Shown in pieces: positions 51,265 through 60,837 of a stretch of 64,000 nucleotides of DNA. How positions within the stretch are numbered: position 1 is the first letter of the stretch; each line of letters starts with the position of its first letter. This DNA is from Pseudomaricurvus sp033283335. Lineage in GTDB: Bacteria; Pseudomonadota; Gammaproteobacteria; Pseudomonadales; Cellvibrionaceae. Under the pieces are notes generated by a model. The model worked only from the letters and a program-made list of their open reading frames with translations. It ran no database searches and was not told the DNA's origin. The stretch spans positions 744,001 to 808,000 of the forward strand of contig JAWMQP010000002.1 of the NCBI GenBank assembly GCA_033283335.1. The letters are read 5' to 3'. A program made the translations under genes and the position numbers.

Positions 51265-52338
51265 CTAATGCAGAGTATTCAGGTAATCCTCAAACGATAA
51301 GATCTCACCGCAACCCTGACTGGTATACCCCGCCAGGGTTGCAATCTCCTGCTCAAATTCATGAGAGCGAATGGCCGACAGAAACAGTTGTATCGCTTCC
51401 TGCTCCAAGGTCTCCTGCCGACATACCAGAATATAATCCTCCACCGCCAGGGGGATAAAATCCAATCCGAACTGGCTGGCGGCGGCCTTTACTCCAAACC
51501 CAACATCGGCCATGCCGGAAGCCACATAGGCAGCAATGGCGCCGTGGGTAAATTCCTGATCACTGTAGCCCTGAACCTGGGAGGGCTGGGTACCGCTGTC
51601 TAGCAGCAGCTGATCGAACAGGGAGCGAGTGCCGGAATTGGTTTGCCGGTTAATAAATTTTATCGAGCTCGTTACCAGATCTTTTACCTTGGTCAATTTA
51701 AACGGGTTCCCCTGCTTGACCATTAAACCCTGTTGCCGACTGACAAAGCGGATGACGACGGTATTGTCCATGTCAATCAACGCCTGATACTCCTGCAACA
51801 GCTCGGGGATTTGAACCTGTTGCGGCAGGTGAAAACCCGCCATATCACAAGCCCCCCGCTGCAGTGCTGACAGAGCCTCGGTGGGGCTCTGGTATTGCAG
51901 GTCCAGTTGAAACTGATGGGCGAAGTCCGGCAACCGGGCTACAGCATAGCCATGACTGGCGTGGAGACGCACCACGGGCTTGGCGCCGGCGACGATACGC
52001 TGCAATTCAATGTTGATCTCGGACACCAGGTTATCCATTTGCGGCTTTAACCGCTCGGCCACTCGCTGTTCCGCCCACAGGAGTTTATCGCCCAACGGCG
52101 TCAAACGGGCGCCGCGCCCTTTCTCCAGCACCACCACGTCGGTACCGAAAAAGTCACTCCACTTGTTGAGTAAATTCCAGGCATGTCGGTAGGACACCCC
52201 CACCCGCTGGGCTGCCCGGGTTAATCGACCTTCGGCGTGGATCGCCCGCAGCAATCGAAACAACTGCGGATCGACACTTTGACCGCTCTCATCCCGGAAA
52301 GACCAGCTAGGCTCAATGTGTATGCGGCGTTTGACCAT
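51265..52338 (-). CDS. ModE-like HTH plus periplasmic-binding-fold regulator of formate dehydrogenase
   Basis: The 357-residue regulator has an N-terminal LysR/ModE-type winged helix (LFRLLRAIHAEGRLTRAAQRVGVSYRHAWNLLNKW, about 25-65) and a C-terminal PBP-like domain (about 115-330; HASHGYAVARLPDF, NRQTNSGTRSLFDQLL, GMADVGFGVKAAA), similar to molybdate- or tungstate-type binding proteins. It is divergent from fdsG, which marks it as the likely FdsR-type activator or repressor linking the molybdoenzyme to molybdate or formate. Confidence 0.88.
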   Translation of the reverse strand: MVKRRIHIEPSWSFRDESGQSVDPQLFRLLRAIHAEGRLTRAAQRVGVSYRHAWNLLNKWSDFFGTDVVVLEKGRGARLTPLGDKLLWAEQRVAERLKPQMDNLVSEINIELQRIVAGAKPVVRLHASHGYAVARLPDFAHQFQLDLQYQSPTEALSALQRGACDMAGFHLPQQVQIPELLQEYQALIDMDNTVVIRFVSRQQGLMVKQGNPFKLTKVKDLVTSSIKFINRQTNSGTRSLFDQLLLDSGTQPSQVQGYSDQEFTHGAIAAYVASGMADVGFGVKAAASQFGLDFIPLAVEDYILVCRQETLEQEAIQLFLSAIRSHEFEQEIATLAGYTSQGCGEILSFEDYLNTLH

Positions 52339-52496
52339 AAAAAGACTCAGCGTGACGGGCCGATAAGCCCGTGGACAAAAACGTCAATTATGCACTTCAA
52401 ATCATATTTTGACCAATATACAGCGGTGCTACTATGCAATAAATATCGGAAATACCCAGAAACCCTGGAACAGAGCGCTTCATAACAAAACTATAT

Positions 52497-53033
52497 ATGC
52501 AAAATAATACATATTTAAAAAAGAACCATCCGTCTGGCAGTGATGGCGTAACCACCGAGCAGGAAGAGCAGATCCAGACCATCATCCTTGACCACCTGCC
52601 CCTCGAAGGCCCGTTGCTGCCCATCCTCCATGCCCTGCAGAATGCCTTTGGCCACATTCCGCCACAGGCTTTGCCGATGATGGCAGACCAGCTGCGACTG
52701 AGCACAGCGGAAATTCATGGTGTGATCGGTTTCTACCACCACTTCAAGCCATCGCCCGCTGGTCGGCACCGGGTGCAAATTTGCCGCGCCGAGGCCTGCC
52801 AGGCGATGGGCAGTCGCGAGCTGGAAGCTCACGCAAAGCGGGCCCTGGGTATTGATTACCACCAGACCACCGCCGACCAACAGATCACTCTGGAGCCGGT
52901 GTATTGCCTCGGTAACTGTGCCTGTTCGCCCTCGGTACGCATTGACGACCAGGTGTATGCCCGGGTGACGCCTGAGCGTCTCGACAGCCTGCTCGAACCC
53001 CTCCTCTCTGCCCCGATAAAGTTTGTGTCATGA
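52497..53033 (+). CDS. fdsG: NAD-dependent formate dehydrogenase gamma subunit
   Basis: The 178-residue NuoE-like thioredoxin-fold subunit carries a [2Fe-2S] cluster bound by Cys in ICRAEACQAMG and VYCLGNCACSPS. It passes electrons from FdsA toward the FMN of FdsB. It is first in fdsGBACD, divergent from the regulator, and overlaps fdsB by 4 bp (ATGA). The start ATG 52497 is followed by a short variable leader. Confidence 0.93.
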   Translation: MQNNTYLKKNHPSGSDGVTTEQEEQIQTIILDHLPLEGPLLPILHALQNAFGHIPPQALPMMADQLRLSTAEIHGVIGFYHHFKPSPAGRHRVQICRAEACQAMGSRELEAHAKRALGIDYHQTTADQQITLEPVYCLGNCACSPSVRIDDQVYARVTPERLDSLLEPLLSAPIKFVS

Positions 53034-54643
53034 TGACCACGATTTACGTACCCTGTGATACCACCGCCTTAGCCTGCGGTGCCGACGAGCTTGTTCGCTA
53101 TTTGCATACCCATCTCAATGAAGCGAACCAAACCGATGCCATCCGTATTGTGCGCAACGGTTCGCGCGGCCTGTTCTGGCTGGAACCCCTGATCGAAGTC
53201 GACACCCCCAAAGGTCGAGTGGGCTACGGCCCGGTCACCCTGGATGCGCTGCCGGAACTGCTGGCGCAGGGCATACTCGATGGCGACACCTCGCATCCGC
53301 TGTATCTCGGTCTGGTGGAGGAAATTCCCTACCTGGCGAAACAACAGCGACTGACGTTTTCCCGCGCGGGGGTGATTGATCCGTTGTCGCTGAAGGATTA
53401 TCGCCGTCATGGTGGCTGGCAAGGTTTGCAAAAAGCCATTCAACGCTCCCCACAGGACATCATTGATACGGTGAAGGCGTCTGGACTGCGCGGCCGCGGT
53501 GGCGCGGCCTTCCCGACCGCCATCAAGTGGCAAACGGTCCACGACGTGAGACTAGGCGAACACCAATCCTCTAACTTACAAAAGTATATCGTCTGCAACG
53601 CCGATGAAGGTGACTCCGGCACTTTCGCCGATCGCTTGCTGATGGAAGCCGATCCCTATTGCCTGATTGAGGGCATGGCCATTGCCGGTCTCGCCGTCGG
53701 TGCCACACGCGGTTATATCTACCTGCGGGAGGAATACCCCAACGCCCACCGCATACTTTCCCAGGCGATTACCAACGCCGAGCAGGCTGGCATGCTGGGC
53801 GAGAATCTGATGGGTTCCGGCCACGCCTTTCACCTCGAAGTGCGCCTGGGTGCAGGTGCCTACATCTGCGGTGAAGAAACCTCGCTGCTGGAAAGCCTCG
53901 AGGGCAAACGTGGGTTGGTGCGGGTGAAACCGCCGCTGCCCGCCATTGAAGGTTTGTTTGGACAGCCCACCGTGGTCAACAATGTGCTGTCACTGGCGGC
54001 GGTGCCTTTTATCCTCGCCAACGGCGGAGAGGCTTACGCCCAGTTCGGCATGGGCCGCTCCCGCGGCACCCTGCCTTTCCAATTGGCAGGCAACGTCAAA
54101 CACGGTGGTCTGGTGGAACTGGCCTTTGGTACCAGCCTGCGACAGTTGATGGAAGACTTTGGCGGTGGCACTTTTTCCGGCCGCCCGCTACGTGCCGTTC
54201 AGGTAGGCGGTCCCCTCGGCGCATATTTGCCCGAATCCCAGTGGGACACGGAATTGGATTATGAAGCCATGGCCGGCATCGGTGCCATGCTCGGTCACGG
54301 CGGTGTGGTGATGTTTGATGACCGGGTCGATATGGGTGAGCAAGCCCGCTTTGCAATGGAGTTTTGTGTCGAGGAATCCTGCGGTAAGTGCACCCCCTGT
54401 CGCATCGGTTCCACCCGTGGAGTGGAAGTGATTGATCGCATTCGCGCCGGCCACAACCCCAGCGACAATATGGAACTGCTGCAGGACCTGTGCGACACCA
54501 TGGTGGACGGTTCCCTCTGCGCCATGGGCGGCATGACGCCGTTCCCGGTGCGCAGTGTTATGCAACATTTCCCTCAGGATCTCCACCCTGATCTGGCGTC
54601 ACAGGCGTCGACCGGGTCGTCTGCAGGAGCCGAATCATGCTGA
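53030..54643 (+). CDS. fdsB: NAD-dependent formate dehydrogenase beta subunit
   Basis: The 537-residue NuoF-like diaphorase subunit binds FMN, NAD and one [4Fe-4S] cluster and reduces NAD+. An N-terminal thioredoxin-like region (1-110) precedes the FMN/NAD core (GLRGRGGAAFPTAIKW near 150, ICNADEGDSGTFADR near 185, GAGAYICGEETSLLESLEG near 280) and the cluster motif ESCGKCTPCRIG near 449. It overlaps fdsG and fdsA by a few bases, so the three are coupled. Confidence 0.95.
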   Translation: MMTTIYVPCDTTALACGADELVRYLHTHLNEANQTDAIRIVRNGSRGLFWLEPLIEVDTPKGRVGYGPVTLDALPELLAQGILDGDTSHPLYLGLVEEIPYLAKQQRLTFSRAGVIDPLSLKDYRRHGGWQGLQKAIQRSPQDIIDTVKASGLRGRGGAAFPTAIKWQTVHDVRLGEHQSSNLQKYIVCNADEGDSGTFADRLLMEADPYCLIEGMAIAGLAVGATRGYIYLREEYPNAHRILSQAITNAEQAGMLGENLMGSGHAFHLEVRLGAGAYICGEETSLLESLEGKRGLVRVKPPLPAIEGLFGQPTVVNNVLSLAAVPFILANGGEAYAQFGMGRSRGTLPFQLAGNVKHGGLVELAFGTSLRQLMEDFGGGTFSGRPLRAVQVGGPLGAYLPESQWDTELDYEAMAGIGAMLGHGGVVMFDDRVDMGEQARFAMEFCVEESCGKCTPCRIGSTRGVEVIDRIRAGHNPSDNMELLQDLCDTMVDGSLCAMGGMTPFPVRSVMQHFPQDLHPDLASQASTGSSAGAESC

Positions 54644-57531
54644 ACTATTTTGATCCGCAACAACCGCTCAATCCGGACAAGGACTATGGGACGCCGGCCA
54701 GGATGTCGGACACGCAGGTGACCCTGAGCATTGATGGTGTTGAAGTGATGGTGCCCGAAGGCACATCCGTTTTACGAGCCGCGGCCATGGCGGATATCAA
54801 CATCCCCAAACTGTGTGCCAGCGACAACTTAGAAGCTTTCGGTTCCTGCCGCCTGTGCGCGGTGGAGATCGCCGGTCGACGGGGCCTGCCCGCGTCCTGC
54901 ACCACCCCAGTGGCCGAAGGCATGCAAGTGACAACGCAGAACGCCAAGCTGGCCAAGTTGCGCCGCAACATCATGGAGCTGTACATTTCCGATCACCCAC
55001 TGGACTGCCTCACCTGCCCGGCCAATGGCAATTGCGAGCTGCAGGATATGGCCGGCGCCGTGGGCCTGCGGGAAGTGCGTTACGGTTACGAGGGCAACAA
55101 CCATTTGTCCGCGGTGAAAGACGAATCCAACCCCTACTTCACCTTCGACCCGAGCAAATGCATTGTCTGTTCCCGCTGCGTGCGCGCCTGTGAAGAAGTC
55201 CAAGGCACCTACGCCCTGACCGTCGATGCGCGCGGGTTTGAGTCAAAAATTTCCACCGGCCCTGCGGCCACGTTTATGGATTCCGATTGCGTCTCCTGCG
55301 GTGCCTGTATGCAGGCGTGTCCGACCGCCACGCTGATGGAAAACAGCGTCATCGACGCCGGCCAACCGGAACACAGTGTGGTGACCACCTGTGCTTACTG
55401 TGGTGTGGGTTGCTCGTTCAAGGCCGAGATGAAAGGGGACCAGGTCATCCGCATGGTGCCTTACAAAGGTGGCCACGCCAACCACGGCCACTCCTGCGTC
55501 AAGGGCCGGTTTGCGTTTGGCTACGCCACCCATCCGGATCGCATCAAAACGCCGATGATTCGCGACAGCATTGACAGTCCCTGGCAGGAAGTAAGCTGGG
55601 ACGAAGCCATCCACTTCGCGGCGCAACGTCTCAAAGAGACCCAATCGCGCTACGGTCGTGACAGCGTGGGCGGCATTACCTCGTCGCGTTGCACCAATGA
55701 AGAAACCTACTTGATGCAAAAGCTGATTCGCGCCGCGTTTGGCAACAACAACACCGACACCTGTGCCCGGGTCTGCCATTCCCCCACCGGTTACGGATTA
55801 AAAGCCACTCTGGGAGAATCCGCTGGTACGCAAACGTTCGATTCGGTGTTGAAGTCGGATGTCATCATTGTGATTGGCGCCAATCCCACCGACGCCCACC
55901 CGGTGTTCGGTTCGCAGATGCGTCGCCGTCTGCGTGAAGGGGCCGAGTTGATCGTGATTGATCCACGTCACATCGATTTGCTGAAAACCCCGCACCTGCA
56001 ACGGGCCCAGCATTTACCGCTGCGCCCCGGTACCAACGTCGCCATCATCAATGCCCTGGCCCACGTCATCATCAGCGAAGGTCTGGAAGACAGCGACTTT
56101 ATCAGCCGCCGCTGTCTGGACCAGAGCTATCACCACTGGCGTGATTTTATCAGCGATGAGCGCCACTCGCCGGAACAAGCGGAAACCATCACCGGAGTCA
56201 GCGCCGAGGCGATTCGCCTAGCGGCCCGCACCTACGCCCGCGCCCCTAACGGTGCAATTTATTACGGCCTTGGTGTCACCGAACATTCCCAGGGTTCCAC
56301 CATGGTGATGGGCATTGCCAACCTGGCGCTGGCGACGGGTAATCTGGGTCGCGAGGGAGTCGGCGTGAACCCGTTGCGGGGCCAGAACAACGTACAGGGC
56401 TCCTGTGACATGGGCTCTTTCCCCCATGAGCTGCCCGGCTACCAGCACGTCTCCGACCCCGCTGTGCGCGCCCGTTTCGAGCAAGCCTGGGGGGTCACGC
56501 TGGACGATGAACCCGGCCTGCGCATTCCCAACATGTTTGATGCCGCCCTGGATGGCAAATTCAAAGCGCTCTACGTACAGGGTGAAGATATTGCCCAGTC
56601 GGATCCCAATACCCAGCATGTGGAAGCCGCCCTGCGTTCGCTGGACTGCCTGATTGTGCAGGATATCTTCCAGAACGAGACGGCGAAGTTTGCCCACGTG
56701 CTGTTGCCCGGCGCTTCCTTCCTGGAAAAAAACGGCACCTTTACCAATGCCGAACGCCGCATCAACCGGGTGCGCAAGGTAATGGCACCGCTGGCCGGAC
56801 TTGAGGATTGGGAAGTAACCATGGCGCTGTCCAATGCACTGGGTTATCCCATGCAGTATCAGCACCCCAGTGAGATCATGGATGAAATCGCACAGCTGGC
56901 CCCGACCTTCACCGGTGTCAGCTACGACAAGCTGGAACAGCTGGGCAGCATTCAGTGGCCCTGTAATGACGAGCATCCCGAAGGCTCGCCAATCATGCAC
57001 GAGGACAGCTTCCCCATCGGCAAGGGCCAGTTTGCCATTACCGAATACGTGGCCACGGAAGAACGCACCAGTCGCAAATTTCCATTGCTGCTTACCACCG
57101 GCCGTATCCTGTCGCAATACAATGTGGGCGCGCAAACACGGCGCACCGACAACCAGCACTGGCACGCGGAAGACGTACTGGAAATCCACCCCCAGGACGC
57201 CGAGTTGCGCGGTATTCGTGATGGCGACTGGCTGGGCATCAGCAGCCGGGCCGGCGAAACCGTGCTCAGGGCCCGGGTCAGTGACCGCATGTTGCCGGGT
57301 GTGGTGTACACCACTTTCCACCACCCCGGCAGTGGTGCCAACGTCATCACCACCGACAACTCCGACTGGGCCACCAACTGCCCGGAATACAAGGTCACGG
57401 CGGTGCAAGTGGAAAAGGTCAGCCAACCTTCCCAGTGGCAGCAACAATACCGTCACTTTGCCGAGCAACAGCGCGCCTTTCGCCAACAGTCAGATGCTGC
57501 TGTTGAGAAAACCACGCCGGAGAAAGGATAA
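54637..57531 (+). CDS. fdsA: NAD-dependent formate dehydrogenase alpha subunit (molybdopterin, Cys form)
   Basis: This is the catalytic subunit oxidising formate to CO2. Its 964 residues contain an N-terminal [2Fe-2S] domain (Cys60, 71, 74, 88), a His/Cys cluster (CLTCPANGNC near 124-133), two ferredoxin [4Fe-4S] motifs (Cys175-185 and 218-228), a further [4Fe-4S] (CAYCGVGC, 252-259, with Cys287) and the bis-MGD domain. The metal ligand is Cys380 (ARVCHSPTGYG), so selenocysteine is not used. An alternative start is ATG 54703. It overlaps fdsB by 7 bp. Confidence 0.96.
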   Translation: MLNYFDPQQPLNPDKDYGTPARMSDTQVTLSIDGVEVMVPEGTSVLRAAAMADINIPKLCASDNLEAFGSCRLCAVEIAGRRGLPASCTTPVAEGMQVTTQNAKLAKLRRNIMELYISDHPLDCLTCPANGNCELQDMAGAVGLREVRYGYEGNNHLSAVKDESNPYFTFDPSKCIVCSRCVRACEEVQGTYALTVDARGFESKISTGPAATFMDSDCVSCGACMQACPTATLMENSVIDAGQPEHSVVTTCAYCGVGCSFKAEMKGDQVIRMVPYKGGHANHGHSCVKGRFAFGYATHPDRIKTPMIRDSIDSPWQEVSWDEAIHFAAQRLKETQSRYGRDSVGGITSSRCTNEETYLMQKLIRAAFGNNNTDTCARVCHSPTGYGLKATLGESAGTQTFDSVLKSDVIIVIGANPTDAHPVFGSQMRRRLREGAELIVIDPRHIDLLKTPHLQRAQHLPLRPGTNVAIINALAHVIISEGLEDSDFISRRCLDQSYHHWRDFISDERHSPEQAETITGVSAEAIRLAARTYARAPNGAIYYGLGVTEHSQGSTMVMGIANLALATGNLGREGVGVNPLRGQNNVQGSCDMGSFPHELPGYQHVSDPAVRARFEQAWGVTLDDEPGLRIPNMFDAALDGKFKALYVQGEDIAQSDPNTQHVEAALRSLDCLIVQDIFQNETAKFAHVLLPGASFLEKNGTFTNAERRINRVRKVMAPLAGLEDWEVTMALSNALGYPMQYQHPSEIMDEIAQLAPTFTGVSYDKLEQLGSIQWPCNDEHPEGSPIMHEDSFPIGKGQFAITEYVATEERTSRKFPLLLTTGRILSQYNVGAQTRRTDNQHWHAEDVLEIHPQDAELRGIRDGDWLGISSRAGETVLRARVSDRMLPGVVYTTFHHPGSGANVITTDNSDWATNCPEYKVTAVQVEKVSQPSQWQQQYRHFAEQQRAFRQQSDAAVEKTTPEKG

Positions 57532-57536
57532 GTCCT

Positions 57537-58367
57537 ATGGCCACGGTCATTCATACCTCGGCATTTCCACCCCCGGAAACCACTGCTACCCAGAGCCTGC
57601 CGGTGGATATTCGACACCAGGGACAACTGCGGCGCTGCACCCAGGATCAGATACTGAGTGAAGTCCCTGTGGCTCTGGAATACAACGGCATCTCCCATGC
57701 GGTGATGATGGTCACACCGGAACACCTGACTGACTTTGGCCTGGGCTTCAGCCTGTCGGAACAAATTCTGCATCGTCCTGAAGAGCTGTTCGATATTCAG
57801 TTGCGGGAAGAGGAGCGGGGTTACACCCTGGCCATGACCATCAGTAATCGCCGGCTGACCGAACTGAAACAGCGTCGTCGCAACCTGACCGGCCGCACCG
57901 GTTGCGGCCTGTGTGGCACCGAATCCTTGCAGCAGGTGTTCAGGCCTTCGGCCGGCGTGGTCGCCCCTTCTGTGTCTGATGCGGCCGTGCAGCGTGCCCT
58001 GCAATTACTGGATCGGCATCAACCGTTACAGCAAGAAACCGGTGGCAGTCACGGCGGCGCCTGGTGTGATCTGCAGGGTAATATTCTCGACATGCGTGAG
58101 GATGTGGGGCGTCATAACGCCTTGGACAAATTGATTGGAGCTCGTTCAGGCAACCCCGATTGGCAACAAGGCTTCGCCCTGATCAGCAGCCGAGCCAGTA
58201 TGGAAATGGTACAGAAGTGCTGCGCCGTCGGCATCGGTGCCCTCGTTGCCGTGTCGGCCCCCACCACCCTGGCGGTGGAACTGGCTGAGCAGGCCAACCT
58301 GTTATTGATCGGCTTTGCCCGTCCCGGGCGGCATGTTATCTACCATCAACCCGAAGGACTTGTTTAA
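57537..58367 (+). CDS. fdhD: Formate dehydrogenase sulfurtransferase/chaperone FdhD (FdsC)
   Basis: The 276-residue FdhD-family protein transfers sulfur to and stabilises the molybdenum cofactor of FdsA. The active-site pair Cys123/Cys126 (TGCGLCGTES), the GGSHGGAWC stretch and DVGRHNALDKLIGA match the family. It follows fdsA by 5 bp and precedes fdsD, the normal position of fdsC. Confidence 0.95.
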   Translation: MATVIHTSAFPPPETTATQSLPVDIRHQGQLRRCTQDQILSEVPVALEYNGISHAVMMVTPEHLTDFGLGFSLSEQILHRPEELFDIQLREEERGYTLAMTISNRRLTELKQRRRNLTGRTGCGLCGTESLQQVFRPSAGVVAPSVSDAAVQRALQLLDRHQPLQQETGGSHGGAWCDLQGNILDMREDVGRHNALDKLIGARSGNPDWQQGFALISSRASMEMVQKCCAVGIGALVAVSAPTTLAVELAEQANLLLIGFARPGRHVIYHQPEGLV

Positions 58368-58378
58368 GGAATTGTTTA

Positions 58379-58630
58379 ATGAGTTCGAGCCCTATTGAAT
58401 CTCAATCACCGAGCCAACATCAGCAACACAGCCTGGTCAAAATGGTCAACCAGATCGCCGCCAATATTCAGCACCAGCAATCGCCAGAGCTGGCTGCCGA
58501 ACAGGTGGCCAATCACCTGCGGCGCTTTTGGGCCAGATCCATGAAGCAAGCGATCATGGAATACAGTCAACAGGACGGCGCAGAGCTGTCGCCCCTGGCC
58601 AGAGAAGCCATCGCCAAGCTGTCAGCTTAA
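58379..58630 (+). CDS. fdsD: Formate dehydrogenase delta subunit
   Basis: The 83-residue small soluble protein matches the FdsD family: LVKMVNQIAANIQHQ, then AEQVANHLRRFWARSMKQAI and a final LSPLAREAIAKL. It helps assembly or stability of the FdsGBA complex. It ends the operon and shares a TTAA with the stop codon of the convergent gene. Confidence 0.93.
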   Translation: MSSSPIESQSPSQHQQHSLVKMVNQIAANIQHQQSPELAAEQVANHLRRFWARSMKQAIMEYSQQDGAELSPLAREAIAKLSA

Positions 58631-59295
58631 CCCCCTTCAATCGCCGCCAACGGCACCTGCCAGACCTCGCCGTTGGCAAACTCCAAAATCCAGGTGTCAC
58701 CTTCCAGCCGAGCATTCAGTTCACGGTTGGTGGCGTTGACGTAGTTAGTTTGGTTGGAAACATCGGTCAGAAAGTTGATGGTGAACTGTTCCCCGCTGGG
58801 ATTGCGCACCTCAATCGACGCCTGGTTATTTTCCATGCGCAAAATGCCCGCCGGACACTGACTGAACTCCGTCGCGCCCGCAGGCTTGCAAGGCAACAAA
58901 GTGGTTGCATCATAGTCCGCCGTTGAAAAAGGCGCAGTGGGATTGTCAGGATCCTGAGGCTGCAACGACGAGTTATCCCAGTAGACATAGACACTTTCTG
59001 CGGGGAAGCGAAAGATCAGTCCCTGGTCCCCCAAGCCACTCTGCCGGTAAACTGCATGCCCCTCTTCATCACGGTAGTGACCGAGCGCTTCAGCGGGTGA
59101 TAATTGATGAGTCACACCGTCAGAACGAATGATCGTGATCGCTCCCTGACGCTGGCTAAACCGGCAGGGAATGGAGACGTCCGTATGATCTTCACCGGCC
59201 GGATAGATGTCGCAACGGGCCTCAACGGAATCTGCCAGGGATCCGCCCACCCATGCTGCGAACATGGTAATGGTTAGCCAGTAAGAAATTTTCAT
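58627..59295 (-). CDS. Uncharacterised exported protein
   Basis: Choosing ATG 59295 (GGAAGAAG upstream), the ~222-residue protein has a signal peptide (KISYWLTITMFAAWVGGSLA) and three Cys in the mature part, but no family I recognise. It is convergent with fdsD: the stop codons of both genes overlap within TTAA at 58627-58630. It is divergent from the marR gene. Function unknown; likely periplasmic. Confidence 0.75.
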   Translation of the reverse strand: MKISYWLTITMFAAWVGGSLADSVEARCDIYPAGEDHTDVSIPCRFSQRQGAITIIRSDGVTHQLSPAEALGHYRDEEGHAVYRQSGLGDQGLIFRFPAESVYVYWDNSSLQPQDPDNPTAPFSTADYDATTLLPCKPAGATEFSQCPAGILRMENNQASIEVRNPSGEQFTINFLTDVSNQTNYVNATNRELNARLEGDTWILEFANGEVWQVPLAAIEGG

Positions 59296-59378
59296 CTTCT
59301 TCCGTCCCTCGGTCGCCATAAGTATCTGAGTGCCAATTAGTGTCATCACTATAGCAGGCATATAAAGACTTCTTGCAC

Positions 59379-59394
59379 TACATGCATATGCATG
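59379..59394. promoter_or_regulatory. MarR-type operator copy 1 (perfect palindrome)
   Basis: TACATGCATATGCATG contains the 14-bp perfect palindrome CATGCATATGCATG (59381-59394). Near-identical copies sit at 59981 and 60787 before the next two genes. It is just upstream of the marR coding region and probably mediates autoregulation. Confidence 0.72.
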
Positions 59395-59408
59395 CTAAAA
59401 CTACAGCA

Positions 59409-59891
59409 ATGAAAAAGCCCAATTCAATGACAACGCCCGACATCGCCATTGGCGTCAAAGCCAGCGCGGAAAAAACCGGCATCGATCCCTGCCTGGCGCT
59501 GAGCCTGCGTCAGGCCAATCGGGTAATTACGCAAATCTATGACCGCGACATGAGTGCCCACGGCATCAAAGTCACGCAATTTGGGATTTTACGGGCGGTT
59601 TACTACCTGGGTGAAGCCACTAACCGACTGCTGCAGGATGCCCTGGTACTGGACCAGACCACCCTGTCGCGCAACCTGAAACCGTTGTTGCGCGACGGTT
59701 ATCTGGAGGCCTTGCCCGGTCACGACCGGCGAGAGAAAGTGCTGAAATTAACGCCGGAGGGTAAGCGCTTATTCAAGCAGGCCACCAAAGACTGGCAACA
59801 AACCCAGGCGCAGCTCAAAACCCAGTTGGGCGATGATCTGGTGGAACAACTGTTGTCCGTCAACCAGGCGGTCGTGGATCTAAAAGACTAA
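59409..59891 (+). CDS. MarR-family transcriptional regulator
   Basis: The ~160-residue regulator has the MarR winged-helix core (LRQANRVITQIYDRD, GIKVTQFGILRAVYYLGEAT, LDQTTLSRNLKPLLRDGYLE, and the wing GHDRREKVLKLTPEGKRLF). I start it at ATG 59409, after the palindrome; in-frame ATGs at 59373, 59382 and 59388 overlap the operator. No strong ribosome-binding site is visible for any. Three operator copies indicate that it represses itself, the GST gene and the RND gene, probably in response to an electrophile or a drug. Confidence 0.9.
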   Translation: MKKPNSMTTPDIAIGVKASAEKTGIDPCLALSLRQANRVITQIYDRDMSAHGIKVTQFGILRAVYYLGEATNRLLQDALVLDQTTLSRNLKPLLRDGYLEALPGHDRREKVLKLTPEGKRLFKQATKDWQQTQAQLKTQLGDDLVEQLLSVNQAVVDLKD

Positions 59892-59980
59892 CTCCATACC
59901 ACTCCTTTTTTTAATACCACAACATTCCCAAAAATGACGAGGCAATGAATCGATGCATAGACAAACAAACCCCCACCCAA

Positions 59981-59996
59981 TACATGCATATACATA
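59981..59996 (+). promoter_or_regulatory. MarR-type operator copy 2 (GST gene)
   Basis: TACATGCATATACATA differs from copy 1 at two positions and is identical to copy 3. It ends 24 bp before the GST start codon at 60020. Confidence 0.72.
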
Positions 59997-60019
59997 TTAA
60001 AACAGCAGGAGATAACTAC

Positions 60020-60769
60020 ATGTCAGTGCTAGAGCGAAACACATCGTCCATGTTTCATCCAACGGATCGAATGACGCTGCATACCCACCCGCTTACCCAC
60101 AACCCCATCAAGTTGCAGTTGGTGATGAACTATATCGCTCATGGCTCTGCACGGGCTCGCGAGCAGATACAACATATTCAGCGGCAAACGGTGGTGTTGG
60201 ACCAACTGGAACACAAGCAAGAAGGGTTTGTGAAGCTCAACCCCAACGGCAAAATTCCGGTGCTGGTTCACGGAGATCTGATCCTGTGGGAATCCAATGC
60301 CATTGCCCAGTATCTGGCCAGTTTTTTCGGTTCCCGTCTTTGGCCCTTCGGTGCCGATCAACAGGCCAGTGTGTTGCGCTGGCTGCTGTGGGAAACCGGT
60401 TGTTGGGACAGCGTCGTCGGCAATATCCTGTTAAACGAATTTTATATGCCTTTTTGGGGCTACCCCGGGGATGACAGCAAAGCGGAAAAAAATCGCAAAC
60501 TGTTTAAGAAGCGCGCCACCTTACTGAACCAGCAACTGCACCTTCAGACTTATCTGAACGGCGAGGAAATTTCCCTGGCCGATCTCTGCATAGCCGCGCC
60601 GCTGATGCATTTCCATGCTGTGGATATAGATCTCAGCCCCTACCCTGCACTGCAAACCTGGTTGGCGTTACTGTCACAACAGCCCTGGTGGCAACAGGCC
60701 TGGCTGGAAGTGCAAGCCTTTCAACACACTCATGGCTCGACAAAAACCTCGCAGCTGGTGCTTCAATGA
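60020..60769 (+). CDS. Glutathione S-transferase family protein
   Basis: The frame opens at 59945, but ATG 60020 has AGGAG 10 bases upstream and lies after the operator. The ~249-residue protein has the GST N-terminal thioredoxin domain (residues from NPIKLQLVMNYI, with KLNPNGKIPVLVHGDLILWESNAIAQYLA near 75-105) and a helical C-domain (SLADLCIAAPLM near 190). The WESNAI motif supplies the glutathione gamma-Glu contact. It probably detoxifies the inducer sensed by MarR. Confidence 0.9.
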   Translation: MSVLERNTSSMFHPTDRMTLHTHPLTHNPIKLQLVMNYIAHGSARAREQIQHIQRQTVVLDQLEHKQEGFVKLNPNGKIPVLVHGDLILWESNAIAQYLASFFGSRLWPFGADQQASVLRWLLWETGCWDSVVGNILLNEFYMPFWGYPGDDSKAEKNRKLFKKRATLLNQQLHLQTYLNGEEISLADLCIAAPLMHFHAVDIDLSPYPALQTWLALLSQQPWWQQAWLEVQAFQHTHGSTKTSQLVLQ

Positions 60770-60786
60770 TCCATCAATTTAGTCTT

Positions 60787-60802
60787 TACATGCATATACA
60801 TA
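60787..60802 (+). promoter_or_regulatory. MarR-type operator copy 3 (RND gene)
   Basis: TACATGCATATACATA is an exact copy of the 59981 site, ending 35 bp before the start of the RND-type gene at 60838. Confidence 0.72.
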
Positions 60803-60837
60803 CTTAAGCTCAGCCTCCATGAGCAGGAGTCATCATC

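Noticed and set aside
54637..57531. Selenocysteine in formate dehydrogenase
   Set aside because: The catalytic position is a Cys codon (residue 380), and no internal TGA occurs in the frame.
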